Shown here: positions 35,289-44,467 of the stretch, one piece after another
Layout: each line of letters begins with the position of its first letter
Numbering within the stretch: position 1 is the first letter of the stretch
Origin: Bradyrhizobium sp. Ash2021
Lineage (GTDB): Bacteria; Pseudomonadota; Alphaproteobacteria; Rhizobiales; Xanthobacteraceae
Reading direction: 5' to 3'
Assembly (NCBI RefSeq): GCF_031202265.1
Contig: NZ_CP100604.1
Span: forward strand, 3,764,501 to 3,828,500
Length of the DNA stretch: 64,000 nucleotides
Notes under the pieces: model-generated
Database searches by the model: none
The model's input: only the letters and a program-made list of their open reading frames with translations
Told to the model about the DNA's origin: nothing
Program-made: the position numbers and the translations under genes

Positions 35289-36524
35289 ATGAGTGCTGAG
35301 TCCGCAACCTGCACGGAGAAGCGCTGGCTGTCTATCATCGGCATTGGCGAGGACGGCGTGGAGGGGCTGTGCTCCGTGGCGCGGCAGTTGATCGGGTCGG
35401 CGGAACTGGTCGTCGGCGGCGCGCGCCATCTGGAACTCGCGGGTGATCTTATCCGCGGCCGGCGTCTTGCCTGGCCCAGTCCCATGAGCGATGCGTTTGG
35501 CGAGATCAAGCGGTATCGCGGGCGTTCCGTCGCGGTTCTCGCAAGCGGTGACCCCTTCTATTTCGGCGTTGGCAAGCAACTCGCGGCATTTGTCCCAGCT
35601 GAGGAGTTCGTTTGCCTGCCGCAACCATCCGCCTTCAGTCTTGCCGCAGCGAGAATGGGTTGGTCGTTGCAGGACGTTTCGCTTGTTACGCTGCATGGCC
35701 GCGCGCTCGAGGGCATCATTCGACACCTGCAGCGCGGCGCACGCATCCTGGCGCTGTCCTGGGACGGCGCGACACCTGGGCACCTTGCCGGGTTTCTCGA
35801 CGCGCGTGGCATGGGGCGATCGCGGGTCACGGTGCTGGAGGCGATGGGGGGCCCTCGCGAGCGGATACGTCACGCGACTGCATCGCATTTTGAGATCGAG
35901 GAAATTCTCCCACTCAATACGATCGCCATCGAGGTGATCGCGGAACCGGAGGCTGCGTTTATTGCCCTCGCATCCGGCCTTGACGACGCGTTCTTTGAGC
36001 ATGACGGCCAGCTGACAAAGCGCGAAATTCGCGCCGTGACCCTTTCGTCGCTGGAACCGCGACATGGCGAACTGCTCTGGGATGTCGGGCTCGGTGCGGG
36101 CTCGATCGCGATCGAGTGGCTGTTGCGCCATTCCTCATTGAGCGCGATCGGCATCGAGGCGCGCAGTGACCGGGCCGACCGGGCTGCCCGCAACGCCGCC
36201 GTGCTCGGCGTGCCGGAACTACAGATCGTGCAAGGCCGCGCACCGGAGGCGCTGGCCGGGCTTGCCAGACCGGACGCCGTATTTGTCGGCGGCGGCATGA
36301 TGGACGATGGTGTGTTCGAAGCGGTCTGGGCAGCTCTAAAACCTCGCGGCCGCCTGGTGGCCAACGCGGTGTCGCTCGAGACCGAGGCCCGGCTGACCGA
36401 TTATTTCGGCCGTTTCGGCGGCGAGCTCATTCGACTGCAGGTCGCGAGAGCCGATACGGTGGGCGCCATGTCTGGCTGGCGCCCGGCGATGCCGGTTACG
36501 CAATGGCGAGTGAGGAAGCCATGA
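35289..36524 (+). CDS. cobL: Precorrin-6B C5,15-methyltransferase (decarboxylating)
   Basis: 411 residues. CobL methylates C5 and C15 and decarboxylates the C12 acetate. The N-terminal CbiE-like methylase has IIGIGEDGVEGL and VAVLASGDPFYFGVG; the C-terminal CbiT-like Rossmann methylase has LLWDVGLGAGSIAIEWLL and DAVFVGGGMMDDGVF. ATG 35289 lies 13 bp from the divergent cobK start. The stop overlaps the cobE ATG. Confidence 0.95.
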   Translation: MSAESATCTEKRWLSIIGIGEDGVEGLCSVARQLIGSAELVVGGARHLELAGDLIRGRRLAWPSPMSDAFGEIKRYRGRSVAVLASGDPFYFGVGKQLAAFVPAEEFVCLPQPSAFSLAAARMGWSLQDVSLVTLHGRALEGIIRHLQRGARILALSWDGATPGHLAGFLDARGMGRSRVTVLEAMGGPRERIRHATASHFEIEEILPLNTIAIEVIAEPEAAFIALASGLDDAFFEHDGQLTKREIRAVTLSSLEPRHGELLWDVGLGAGSIAIEWLLRHSSLSAIGIEARSDRADRAARNAAVLGVPELQIVQGRAPEALAGLARPDAVFVGGGMMDDGVFEAVWAALKPRGRLVANAVSLETEARLTDYFGRFGGELIRLQVARADTVGAMSGWRPAMPVTQWRVRKP

Positions 36525-36904
36525 TCGTCGCTGGGATCGGATGTGGCCGCGGGACATTGTCCGAAGACATTGAGAATTTGATTCTCACGGTTCTTGCGAG
36601 TTTTGGAATCGCGCGCGAGAAACTCGATGCGATCGCGACCGAAGCGTCGAAGGCGGATGAGAGCGGAATTGCAAATGCTGTGCAATCGTTGTCGGTTCGT
36701 CTTGTCCGGTGCTCGCTTGCGGATCTGGATGGCGCCACCGACAGGGTCGTGACGCGCTCATCGCGCGTTCAGGCGCTCAAGGGAGTTCCGTCGATCGCGG
36801 AAGCGTCGGCCCTCGTCGCGGCGGGTCGCAATGCCCGGCTGCTCGGCGCGCGGGTCGCGGCCAACAAGGTGACCTGTGCCATCGCCATCAGTGAGGCCTC
36901 ATGA
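36521..36904 (+). CDS. cobE: CobE / CbiG C-terminal-domain protein
   Basis: 127 residues, from the ATG overlapping the cobL stop (ATGA). CobE corresponds to the C-terminal domain of CbiG. Seen are [15 protein letters not shown], the [16 protein letters not shown] helix, and [12 protein letters not shown] with a conserved late Ala/Lys segment. Its exact biochemical role in the aerobic pathway is not settled; in the anaerobic pathway CbiG opens the lactone. Confidence 0.88.
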   Translation: MIVAGIGCGRGTLSEDIENLILTVLASFGIAREKLDAIATEASKADESGIANAVQSLSVRLVRCSLADLDGATDRVVTRSSRVQALKGVPSIAEASALVAAGRNARLLGARVAANKVTCAIAISEAS

Positions 36905-37662
36905 CCGTTCACTTCATCGGAGCCGGACCGGGTGCACCCGACCTGATCACCGTGCGGGGACGCGATCTTATCGCGGCTTGCCCGGTCTGCCTCTATGCCG
37001 GCTCTTTGGTGCCGAAAGCGTTGCTCGGCTATTGCCCGCCCGGAGCCAGTATCATCGACACGGCGTCGATGTCGCTCGACGAGATCATAGCGGAAATCGC
37101 GCGCGCCACCGAGCGCGGCCAAAACGTCGCGCGCCTGCATTCCGGAGATCTGTCGATCTGGAGCGCGCTCGGCGAACAGTTGCGGCGCCTGGATGCCCTC
37201 AATATCCCGTACACGGTCACGCCGGGCGTTCCCGCTTTTGCCGCGGCCGCCGCGGCGTTGGCCAGGGAATTGACATTGCCCGAAGTGGCGCAATCGGTGG
37301 TACTGACCCGAACTCCCGGACGCGCCTCGGCGATGCCCGTGACCGAAAATCTCCGGGCGTTCGCCGCAACCCGCGCGACGCTGGCGATTCATCTCTCGAT
37401 TCACGCGATCGACAAGACCGTCGCAGAGCTGGTCCCCGCTTACGGGGAGGACTGCCCGGTTGCCGTCGTGTTTCGCGCAAGCTGGCCTGACGAGCGGATC
37501 ATCCGGGCGACGCTCGGCACGATCGTAGCCGAGGTGAAAAAGACTGATATCGAGCGCACGGCGCTGATCATCGTCGGTGACATACTGGCAGCGCGCGATT
37601 TCAGGGACAGCGCACTCTACGACAGCGGATATCGCCGGCGATTCCGGGGAGGCGGCGCATGA
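36901..37662 (+). CDS. cobM: Precorrin-4 C11-methyltransferase
   Basis: 253 residues, tetrapyrrole methylase fold. Seen are [49 protein letters not shown], and [15 protein letters not shown], the CobM/CbiF pattern. ATGA overlap with cobE. It ends 8 bp before the end of convergent cbiD. Confidence 0.96.
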   Translation: MTVHFIGAGPGAPDLITVRGRDLIAACPVCLYAGSLVPKALLGYCPPGASIIDTASMSLDEIIAEIARATERGQNVARLHSGDLSIWSALGEQLRRLDALNIPYTVTPGVPAFAAAAAALARELTLPEVAQSVVLTRTPGRASAMPVTENLRAFAATRATLAIHLSIHAIDKTVAELVPAYGEDCPVAVVFRASWPDERIIRATLGTIVAEVKKTDIERTALIIVGDILAARDFRDSALYDSGYRRRFRGGGA

Positions 37663-37670
37663 TCGAACCG

Positions 37671-38777
37671 CTATCCCCAGCGTCCGACGATTTTGCCTTC
37701 GCGGTCGAACACGGCGATGTCGAGGGTGCTCGGCGATCCGTCGAGAACCTGCGCAGCGGTCTTCCACGCAGCCCTGGCAACGAACTGACCGATCGGGATC
37801 CCGCGCTGCTCTGCTTCGCGCAAGACCTGCAATGCCGTGTTGGCGTCACGGCAAAGTTCGATGAGATCGGCCGGCGCATCCGCCTCCCGGAGAAGTTCCG
37901 CAAGCCAGATACGGTCGACGCTGCCAGACTTGGAGTGCAGATCGAGCAGTCCTTGTCCGAGCTTCGTCATCTTGGCAAAGCCTCCAGCGATGGTGATGCG
38001 CGGGACCGGGTGTCGTTTCGCGTATTTCAGCATGCCGCCGACGAAATCGCCCATGTCGATGAGCGCGGTTTCGGAAAGACCGTACAGCTTCTGAACTGCC
38101 GTCTCGGAAGTCGAGCCGGTGGAGCCCGCGATGTGTTTGAGGCCGCTGGCGCGTGCCACGTCGATGCCGCGGTAGATGGAGTGGATCCAGGCCGCACAGG
38201 AATAGGGCACGACAATTCCGGTCGTTCCCAGGATCGAAAGTCCACCGACAATGCCGAGACGCGCATTGAGCGTTCTGGCGGCGAGCGCGTCTCCGCCGGG
38301 AATCGAGAGTTCGATGATAACGTCGCCGGAGGCTCCGAAGCGCTCCACCACTTCGCGAACCGCCGCTCGCATCATCTCGCGCGGCACCGGATTGATCGCG
38401 GGCTCACCCGGCGGGATGGGGAGGCCGGGTTTGGTCGCCGTTCCCACGCCTTCGCCCGCAGCAAAGGTGACGCCGGACCCTGGCGTACCCGCTCTCACCG
38501 TCGCCTTGATCAGCGCGCCATGCGTGACGTCGGGATCGTCGCCGGCATCTTTCACGATTCCGGCGGTCGCACCCCGGTCAAACGTTTCGAAGACCGCAAC
38601 CGCGAAACTGACGCGCGCGCCGCTGGGAAGCCCTATTTCGACGGGATCCGGACACTCGCCGGTGACAAGCGCCTCGTAGGCCGCGCGCGTCGCGGCAGTC
38701 GCGCAAGCACCCGTGGTCCAGCCGCGCCTGAGCGGCTGGCCCGGCCTCCTTTGATTTGCGTCTGCGGCGTCGTTCAC
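37671..38777 (-). CDS. cbiD: Cobalt-precorrin-5B C1-methyltransferase (CbiD)
   Basis: 368 residues from GTG 38777, which has GGAG 8 bases upstream. CbiD methylates C1 in the anaerobic pathway and is unrelated to CobF. Seen are LRRGWTTGACATAATRAAYE, GDDPDVTHGALI, INPVPREMM, GGLSILGTTGIVVPYS and GGFAKMTKLGQGLLDLHS. It is on the opposite strand to cobM and cobA, which flank it tightly. In a CobG-containing pathway it probably supplies the step normally done by CobF. Confidence 0.94.
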   Translation of the reverse strand: MNDAADANQRRPGQPLRRGWTTGACATAATRAAYEALVTGECPDPVEIGLPSGARVSFAVAVFETFDRGATAGIVKDAGDDPDVTHGALIKATVRAGTPGSGVTFAAGEGVGTATKPGLPIPPGEPAINPVPREMMRAAVREVVERFGASGDVIIELSIPGGDALAARTLNARLGIVGGLSILGTTGIVVPYSCAAWIHSIYRGIDVARASGLKHIAGSTGSTSETAVQKLYGLSETALIDMGDFVGGMLKYAKRHPVPRITIAGGFAKMTKLGQGLLDLHSKSGSVDRIWLAELLREADAPADLIELCRDANTALQVLREAEQRGIPIGQFVARAAWKTAAQVLDGSPSTLDIAVFDREGKIVGRWG

Positions 38778-38821
38778 ATTCTGCTCCGTTCGGGCGCAGC
38801 AAAACCTAGCACGATTTCGCC

Positions 38822-39616
38822 ATGAAGCTGCTCGCCGACGGTCTCCCTGATTTCCCGGACTTTCCGCCTGGCGAAGTCTGGCTTGCAGGTGCGGGTCCCG
38901 GCGACCCCGGGCTTTTGACCTTGCACGCGTTGCATGCGCTGAGAGCGGCCGACGACATCGTTCACGATGCGCTGGTCGATCCACGCATCCTGCAACTCGC
39001 GGGCAACCAGGCCAAGCTGATCTTTGCCGGCAAGCGCGGCGGCAGACCTTCGTCTCAGCAGGCCGATATCAACGACCTTCTGATCGAGCGCGCCAGGATG
39101 GGGCGACGCGTGCTGCGCCTGAAGGGCGGCGACCCCTTTGTGTTCGGGCGGGGCGGAGAAGAAGCCTTGGCGCTGACGCGTGCCGGGCTTCGGTTCAGGA
39201 TCATTCCCGGCATCACATCGGGGCTTGCCGCTGCAGCGCTGGCCGGCATTCCCGCGACAATGCGGGAGACCAACCACGCCGTTATCCTGGTGGCGGGAAG
39301 CCGGGCGGTGGACGACACGTCGGCGGCCGAGTGGGAGAAGCTGGCGAGCGCCGGGCAGCCGATCATCGTCTATATGCCGATGGCGAATCTGCCGGAGATC
39401 ATGAGCGCGTTTGAACGCGGCGGCATGGCTCCCGATACGCCTGCCGTGATCATCAGCTCCTCGACGACACCGGAGGAACGGATTATCGAAACGCAGCTCG
39501 GGACGGCCGCCCGGGACGCCGCGATGCAAGGGGTCGACGCGCCCGCGATCGTGATCGTCGGTGCCATTGCGGAAATGAGGCAACGGCTTCTGGCGAATAT
39601 GGTTGGCGCGCGATGA
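38822..39616 (+). CDS. cobA: Uroporphyrinogen-III C-methyltransferase (SUMT)
   Basis: 264 residues. It methylates C2 and C7 of uroporphyrinogen III to give precorrin-2, the entry to corrin and siroheme. Seen are VWLAGAGPGDPGLLTLHAL, DDIVHDALVD, VLRLKGGDPFVFGRGGEE and IPGITSGLAAAALAGIP. ATG 38822 lies 44 bp from the divergent cbiD GTG; the stop overlaps the cobB ATG. Confidence 0.95.
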   Translation: MKLLADGLPDFPDFPPGEVWLAGAGPGDPGLLTLHALHALRAADDIVHDALVDPRILQLAGNQAKLIFAGKRGGRPSSQQADINDLLIERARMGRRVLRLKGGDPFVFGRGGEEALALTRAGLRFRIIPGITSGLAAAALAGIPATMRETNHAVILVAGSRAVDDTSAAEWEKLASAGQPIIVYMPMANLPEIMSAFERGGMAPDTPAVIISSSTTPEERIIETQLGTAARDAAMQGVDAPAIVIVGAIAEMRQRLLANMVGAR

Positions 39617-40968
39617 ACTTTTCCCTCGGTCCGCCGGGCCTTATCATCGCGGCGCCGCGCTCGGGTGCCGGCAAGACAACGGTGACGCTCGGGCTGTTGC
39701 GGGCGCTTCGGCGTCGCGGCGGTGCCGTCCAGCCCTTCAAGTGCGGACCGGACTATATCGATCCGGCTTTTCACGAAATCGCCGCGGGCCGGCCGAGCTT
39801 CAATCTCGACAGCTGGGCAATGGGGGAGGAACTGATCGCAACCCTCGCGACCGAAGCGTCAACCGGCGCGACTATTTCCATTGCCGAGGGTGTGATGGGG
39901 CTGTTCGATGGCGCTGCGGCGCGGGGACGGTCCGGGACCGGCGCGACCGCCGATCTGGCGGCTCTCCTTGGGTGGCCGGTGGTGCTCGTGCTCGATGTCG
40001 CCGGCCAAACCGAGACGGCGGCAGCCGTCGCGCTCGGTTGTGCCCGATATCGGGACGACGTCGATATCGCCGGCGTGATCCTGAACCGCGTGGCGAGCAA
40101 GCGTCATTTCTCACTGGTGGCGCCGGCGTTCGACCGGATCAATATGCGGATCTTCGGTGCGATACTGCGCGACGACCGTCTCGCGCTGCCCGAGAGGCAT
40201 CTCGGCCTGGTCCAGGCCGGCGAGATACCCGCGATCGACCAGCGTCTGGAAACGCTTGCAGATATCATTGGCGCTGCAATCGATCTCGATGCAATCGGGC
40301 AATCGGCGGGGCCCGCGAAGGCCGCCATCGCGATCCGCGAAGCGCAATCTGACGGAGTTCGATCGCGGCTGCAGCCGCCCGGGCAGCGCATCGCGCTCGC
40401 GCAGGACAGGGCATTTTCCTTCATGTATCCTCATGTCCTTCGGCAATGGCGGCACGCGGGCGCGGAGATCGTTCCGTTCTCGCCGCTGGCCGACGAGCCT
40501 CCCGATGCCACGGCGGATGCCGTCTGGTTGCCGGGCGGTTATCCAGAACTCCATGCCGGCGCGCTGGCATCCGCTCACAGCTTCCGGGAGGGTCTTCAGA
40601 AACTGGCCCGCCGCTCCATTCCCATCCACGGCGAGTGTGGTGGCCATATGGTGCTGGGGCGAGGCCTCGAGGATGCCGACGGCAACAGGCACGAAATGAC
40701 CGGTCTGCTCGGACTCGAAACTTCCTTCGCGAAGCGCAGGCTGCACCTGGGCTATCGACGCGCGCGGCTTCGCGCAGCCTGCGCGCTGGGCGCGAAGGGC
40801 ACGGAAGTGCTCGGCCATGAGTTCCACTACGCGAGCACGGTTTCGACGAGCGACGATCCGCTGGTCGATTGCTGGGATGCCGCCGGCGCGGAAGTTCCTG
40901 AACAAGGTGCCCGACAGGGCTCGACAACGGGCACGTTTTTGCACGTCATCGACCGGATCGCGATATGA
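39613..40968 (+). CDS. cobB: Hydrogenobyrinic acid a,c-diamide synthase
   Basis: 451 residues. CobB amidates the a and c side chains with glutamine and ATP. Seen are the P-loop IIAAPRSGAGKTTVTLGLL, KCGPDYIDPAFH, GVMGLFDGA and the glutaminase-like HGECGGHMVLG with its nucleophilic Cys. ATGA overlaps on both sides (cobA, bluB). Confidence 0.96.
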   Translation: MNFSLGPPGLIIAAPRSGAGKTTVTLGLLRALRRRGGAVQPFKCGPDYIDPAFHEIAAGRPSFNLDSWAMGEELIATLATEASTGATISIAEGVMGLFDGAAARGRSGTGATADLAALLGWPVVLVLDVAGQTETAAAVALGCARYRDDVDIAGVILNRVASKRHFSLVAPAFDRINMRIFGAILRDDRLALPERHLGLVQAGEIPAIDQRLETLADIIGAAIDLDAIGQSAGPAKAAIAIREAQSDGVRSRLQPPGQRIALAQDRAFSFMYPHVLRQWRHAGAEIVPFSPLADEPPDATADAVWLPGGYPELHAGALASAHSFREGLQKLARRSIPIHGECGGHMVLGRGLEDADGNRHEMTGLLGLETSFAKRRLHLGYRRARLRAACALGAKGTEVLGHEFHYASTVSTSDDPLVDCWDAAGAEVPEQGARQGSTTGTFLHVIDRIAI

Positions 40969-41621
40969 CCGAGACGCCCGATCGATCTCCGCGACCATTC
41001 GATGCCGCCTTTCGGCAGTCGCTCCGCGACCTCGTCCTCTGGCGCCGCGACGTTCGCCGGTTTCGCCGCGATCCCGTCGATTCGGCTTTGATTCACTCGC
41101 TGCTTGAACTCGCCTGCCACGCTCCGTCCGTTGGGCATTGCCAGCCCTGGAGGTTCGTGCTGGTCGAATCCGCCGAATGCCGGGAAGCGGTGAGGTCGAG
41201 CTTTGTTCGGGCCAACGCAAATGCGCTCGAAACCTATGACGGCGAACAGCGTGCGCGTTACGCCAGACTGAAACTTGAGGGGCTCGAAGATGCTCCGGTC
41301 CATCTTGCGGTCTTCGCCGACGAGGCGACGGAGGCGGGCAGTGGCCTGGGTCGTCAAACCATGCCGCAGACCCTTCGATATTCCGTTGTTGCCGCAATTC
41401 AGACCTTATGGCTTGCCGCCCGCGCCGAGGGACTTGGGCTTGGCTGGATTTCGATCCTCGAACCGGAGACGCTATGCCGGGTCCTCGAGGTGCCGGAATC
41501 CTGGACCCTGATCGCCTATCTCTGTATCGGCCGGCCGGTGGAGGAGCACCTCGATCCCGAACTCGAACGCTACAATTGGCAGGAACGTTTGAGTGCGCAG
41601 CGCCTGATATTCAAGCGCTGA
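40965..41621 (+). CDS. bluB: 5,6-dimethylbenzimidazole synthase BluB
   Basis: 218 residues, nitroreductase-fold flavoenzyme that destroys FMN with oxygen to make the lower ligand of B12. Seen are the flavin-binding LWRRDVRRFRRDPVD, ACHAPSVGHCQPWRFVLVE and GLGWISILEPETL. Last gene of the cob array, coupled to cobB. Requirement for oxygen matches the CobG-type pathway. Confidence 0.95.
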   Translation: MTETPDRSPRPFDAAFRQSLRDLVLWRRDVRRFRRDPVDSALIHSLLELACHAPSVGHCQPWRFVLVESAECREAVRSSFVRANANALETYDGEQRARYARLKLEGLEDAPVHLAVFADEATEAGSGLGRQTMPQTLRYSVVAAIQTLWLAARAEGLGLGWISILEPETLCRVLEVPESWTLIAYLCIGRPVEEHLDPELERYNWQERLSAQRLIFKR

Positions 41622-42118
41622 CGGATAACGCGGCGCTGTTGATCCTCTGCGAGATTGCAGGCGGCGCATTGCGACGGGTCAACTGCACGTCGGGTCTTCA
41701 AGAGAGTGATCTCGTTCGGAAAATCCCGCAAGTAGCGGGGCCGATCTTGCCCGAGGGTTCTGTTCGCAAAACGGGGTTGTGAAAGCGCTGCGGCGTGCGC
41801 TGGCGTTCGCCGCTATCACGCGTGGACACGCAGAGCAGTCCTATCTCATTTACTAAACAAGGGAAGTTTCCCTGCCGGATGTGAGTTGGTCCGCGTCGAT
41901 GCAATAGTGGTTGCGCTGCAGCAATAACTTGGCTCGATGAAAAATCGATGGTGTCCATTGACAGTCATTGTGTTTAGTGAAAATCTGTAACTTAACAAAA
42001 ACACTAAACACTCGCGCAGCGGTAATGAATGGCGGATTGATCTCCGCGCTCACGACTGCCGAACGGCGAGGACGGGAAGCGCAAGCAGGCAATCGCCTGC
42101 GACAACAGGGAGGTTGTG
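41622..42118. other. 497-bp intergenic region before the DHA/ABC operon
   Basis: No convincing gene: short open frames here lack ribosome sites and recognisable products. It holds the inverted repeat at 41970-42011, a third half-site ACTAAACA at 41852-41859, a small GGGAA/TTCCC dyad at 41861-41872, and an AGGGAGG ribosome site at 42107-42113 for the next gene. Local base composition is more AT-rich around 41950-42010, as expected for a promoter. Confidence 0.6.
41970..42011. promoter_or_regulatory. Inverted repeat GTGTTTAGTG / CACTAAACAC, probable operator
   Basis: Two perfect 10-bp arms (41970-41979 and 42002-42011) are 32 bp apart centre to centre, about three helical turns, with an AT-rich 22-bp spacer. 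The core ACTAAACA recurs at 41852-41859. The site lies 108-149 bp upstream of the ABC/DHA operon. The regulator is unknown; the helix-turn-helix protein at 50638 is one candidate. Confidence 0.55.
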
Positions 42119-43444
42119 ATGATCCAAATGGTACGTGCTTTGGGGGCGACCGCGGTTGTTGTCGCCTCCTGTCTTGGCAGTCAGGCCGTCGCCCAGACGA
42201 AGCAGTTAACGTTGTGCTGGGCGGCATGGGATCCGGCCAACGCTTTGGTGGAACTTTCGAAGGACTTCACCGCCAAGTCAGGCGTTCAGATGAAATACGA
42301 GTTCGTCCCATGGACGAGCTACGCCGACCGTTTCCTCAACGAACTCAATTCAAAGGGGAAACTTTGCGACCTCATCATCGGTGACAGCCAGTGGATTGGC
42401 GGTGCCGCCGAGAATGGTCACTACGTCAAGCTCAACGACTTCTTCGCCAAAGAAAAGATATCGATGGACGATTTCATGCCGGCCACCGTGGTCGGCTATT
42501 CGCAATGGCCGAAGAATACTCCGAACTATTGGGCGTTGCCGGCGATGGGCGATGCGATCGGGTGGACCTACCGCAAGGACTGGTTCGCCCGGCCGGAGAT
42601 TCAGGCTGAGTTCAGGAAAAAGTACGAGCGCGATCTCAGCCCGCCCCAGACCTGGGATGAACTCAAGCAGATCGCCGAGTTCTTTCAGGGTCGAGAGATC
42701 GACGGCAAGAAGGTCTACGGAGCTTACATTTACACCGAGCGCGGCTCCGAAGGCATCACGATGGGCGTGACCAACGCGCTCTACGATTGGGGCTTCCAGT
42801 ACGACGATCCCAAAAAGCCCTATCAGATGGAAGGCTTCGTCAACTCGCCCGATGCGGTCAAGGGACTGGAATTCTACAAGTCGCTTTACAAATGCTGCAC
42901 CGCGCCGGGCATGAGCAATGCCTACATGTCCGAGGGGCTCGACGCCTTCAAGTCCGGTCAGGTCGCGATGCAGATGAACTTCTTCGCCTTCTTTCCCGGC
43001 CTCTACAAGGATCCCAATGTCGGCGGCGACAAGATCGGCTTCTTCGTCAACCCGAAGCAGAAGTTCCATTTCACCCAGCTCGGCGGGCAGGGGATCTCGG
43101 TCGTCTCCTACTCCGACCATAAGGACGACGCGCTCGCCTACATCAAATGGTTCGCGCAGCCCGACGTTCAGAAGAAGTGGTGGGCGCTGGGCGGCTATTC
43201 CTGCCACAAGGCCGTGCTCAACGACCCCAGCTTCCCCAAGAGCGCGCCGTTTGCCGCCGACTTCCTGAAGTCGATGGACATCGTCAAGGACTTCTGGGCC
43301 GAGCCTGCCTATGCGTCGCTGCTGCTCGATATGCAGAAGCGCGTCCATGACTACGTCGTGGCCGACAAGGGTACCGCAAAGGAGGCGCTCGACCTGCTGG
43401 TCAAGGATTGGCAGAAGGTGTTCAAGGACGAAGGTAAGATCTAA
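42119..43444 (+). CDS. CUT1-type ABC transporter substrate-binding protein (ABC/DHA operon)
   Basis: 441 residues from ATG 42119 (AGGGAGG 5 bases upstream). A signal peptide ends near SQAVAQ; the mature part is a type I carbohydrate-binding fold (KQLTLCWAAWDPANAL start, PQTWDELKQIAEFFQG, the late GGQGISVVSYSDHKDDA). It has three conserved-looking Cys (CWAAW, KCCTAP). It captures the substrate in the periplasm for the permeases that follow. The dha genes in the same operon suggest a C3 compound (dihydroxyacetone, glycerol) or a sugar giving it; this is inferred. A strong hairpin follows the gene. Confidence 0.88.
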   Translation: MIQMVRALGATAVVVASCLGSQAVAQTKQLTLCWAAWDPANALVELSKDFTAKSGVQMKYEFVPWTSYADRFLNELNSKGKLCDLIIGDSQWIGGAAENGHYVKLNDFFAKEKISMDDFMPATVVGYSQWPKNTPNYWALPAMGDAIGWTYRKDWFARPEIQAEFRKKYERDLSPPQTWDELKQIAEFFQGREIDGKKVYGAYIYTERGSEGITMGVTNALYDWGFQYDDPKKPYQMEGFVNSPDAVKGLEFYKSLYKCCTAPGMSNAYMSEGLDAFKSGQVAMQMNFFAFFPGLYKDPNVGGDKIGFFVNPKQKFHFTQLGGQGISVVSYSDHKDDALAYIKWFAQPDVQKKWWALGGYSCHKAVLNDPSFPKSAPFAADFLKSMDIVKDFWAEPAYASLLLDMQKRVHDYVVADKGTAKEALDLLVKDWQKVFKDEGKI

Positions 43445-43458
43445 CCTGACGCGTCGCA

Positions 43459-43484
43459 GGTCTCCCGGCCTCGGCCGGGAGACC
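43459..43484 (+). terminator. Hairpin after the binding-protein gene (ABC/DHA operon)
   Basis: A perfect 12-bp stem (GGTCTCCCGGCC and its complement) closes on 2 bases, or 11 bp on a 4-base loop, 14 bases after the stop. No long T-run, so it more likely protects the upstream mRNA from 3' decay or causes partial termination before the permease genes. Confidence 0.7.
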
Positions 43485-43522
43485 CCCTAATCGTGTTCCG
43501 ATCCGTGAACGACAGGTCTCAG

Positions 43523-44467
43523 ATGAGCACTCTTGCAGAGCGGGCCGTGGCCCGGACCCCACGCCGGCTTGCGTTGCGGTTCGGCGGGATGTCCGACAGG
43601 GCCATTGCCTGGTTGTTCATAACGCCGTCGGTGCTGCTGCTGCTCGCGGTCAACATCTTCCCGCTGCTGTGGACGATCCAGCTGTCGTTCACGAACTACC
43701 GGGCCAATCGCCCGAATGCGGTGCTCCGATATGTCGGCCTCGACAACTACCGCGACATACTGACGGATCCCGAGGTGTGGCAGGCCATGCAGGCCACCGC
43801 TCATTTCGTGCTGTGGTCGATAGCGCTCGAACTAATACTCGGCTTTGGCCTGGCGCTCCTGATCAACCGCGGCTTCCGCGGCCACAGTTTCTGGACCACC
43901 ATCATCCTGCTGCCGATGATGCTTTCGCCCGCGGTCGTCGGCAACTTCTGGACCTTTCTGCTGCAGCCGCAGATAGGGCTGTTCAACAGCGGGATCGCGC
44001 TGGTGACCGGGGTCGATCCGAGTTCGTTCCAGATGATCGGCGACGTCCGGTTGGCACCCTGGTCCATCATCATGGTCGATACCTGGATGTGGACACCCTA
44101 TGTGATGCTGATCTGCCTCGCCGGTTTGCGCTCGATACCGGATTACATCTATGAGGCAGCCGAGGTCGATCGCGCATCCCCGTTGCGGCAATTCTGGTCC
44201 ATCACGCTGCCGATGGTGATGCCGTTCGTGATGCTCGCCATCCTTTTTCGGGCGATCGAAAACTTCAAGATGTTCGACATGGTCAATCTGCTGACCTCGG
44301 GCGGGCCGGGATCCACCACGGAGGTCGCGTCGATCACCCTGAAACGCGAGGCGTTCGAAAAATGGCGGACCGGCTATTCGTCGGCCTTGGCCATTATTCT
44401 CTTCGTCACCGTCTTCGGTGCCGCCAATATCTATGTAAAGGCGCTTAACCGGGTGAAGCAACGATGA
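43523..44467 (+). CDS. ABC transporter permease 1 (ABC/DHA operon)
   Basis: About 314 residues from ATG 43523; a GTG at 43493 is an alternative. Six-helix CUT1 permease (UgpA/MalF class): ITPSVLLLLAVNIFPLLWTI as helix 1 and the EAA loop EAAEVDRASPLRQFWSITLP. The C-terminus ends in a last helix around LAIILFVTVFGA. It overlaps permease 2 by 4 bp. Confidence 0.9.
   Translation: MSTLAERAVARTPRRLALRFGGMSDRAIAWLFITPSVLLLLAVNIFPLLWTIQLSFTNYRANRPNAVLRYVGLDNYRDILTDPEVWQAMQATAHFVLWSIALELILGFGLALLINRGFRGHSFWTTIILLPMMLSPAVVGNFWTFLLQPQIGLFNSGIALVTGVDPSSFQMIGDVRLAPWSIIMVDTWMWTPYVMLICLAGLRSIPDYIYEAAEVDRASPLRQFWSITLPMVMPFVMLAILFRAIENFKMFDMVNLLTSGGPGSTTEVASITLKREAFEKWRTGYSSALAIILFVTVFGAANIYVKALNRVKQR

Noticed and set aside
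41698..41958. Leftward 86-codon ORF in the gap after bluB
   Set aside because: No ribosome site, no recognisable product, and it overlaps likely regulatory DNA.
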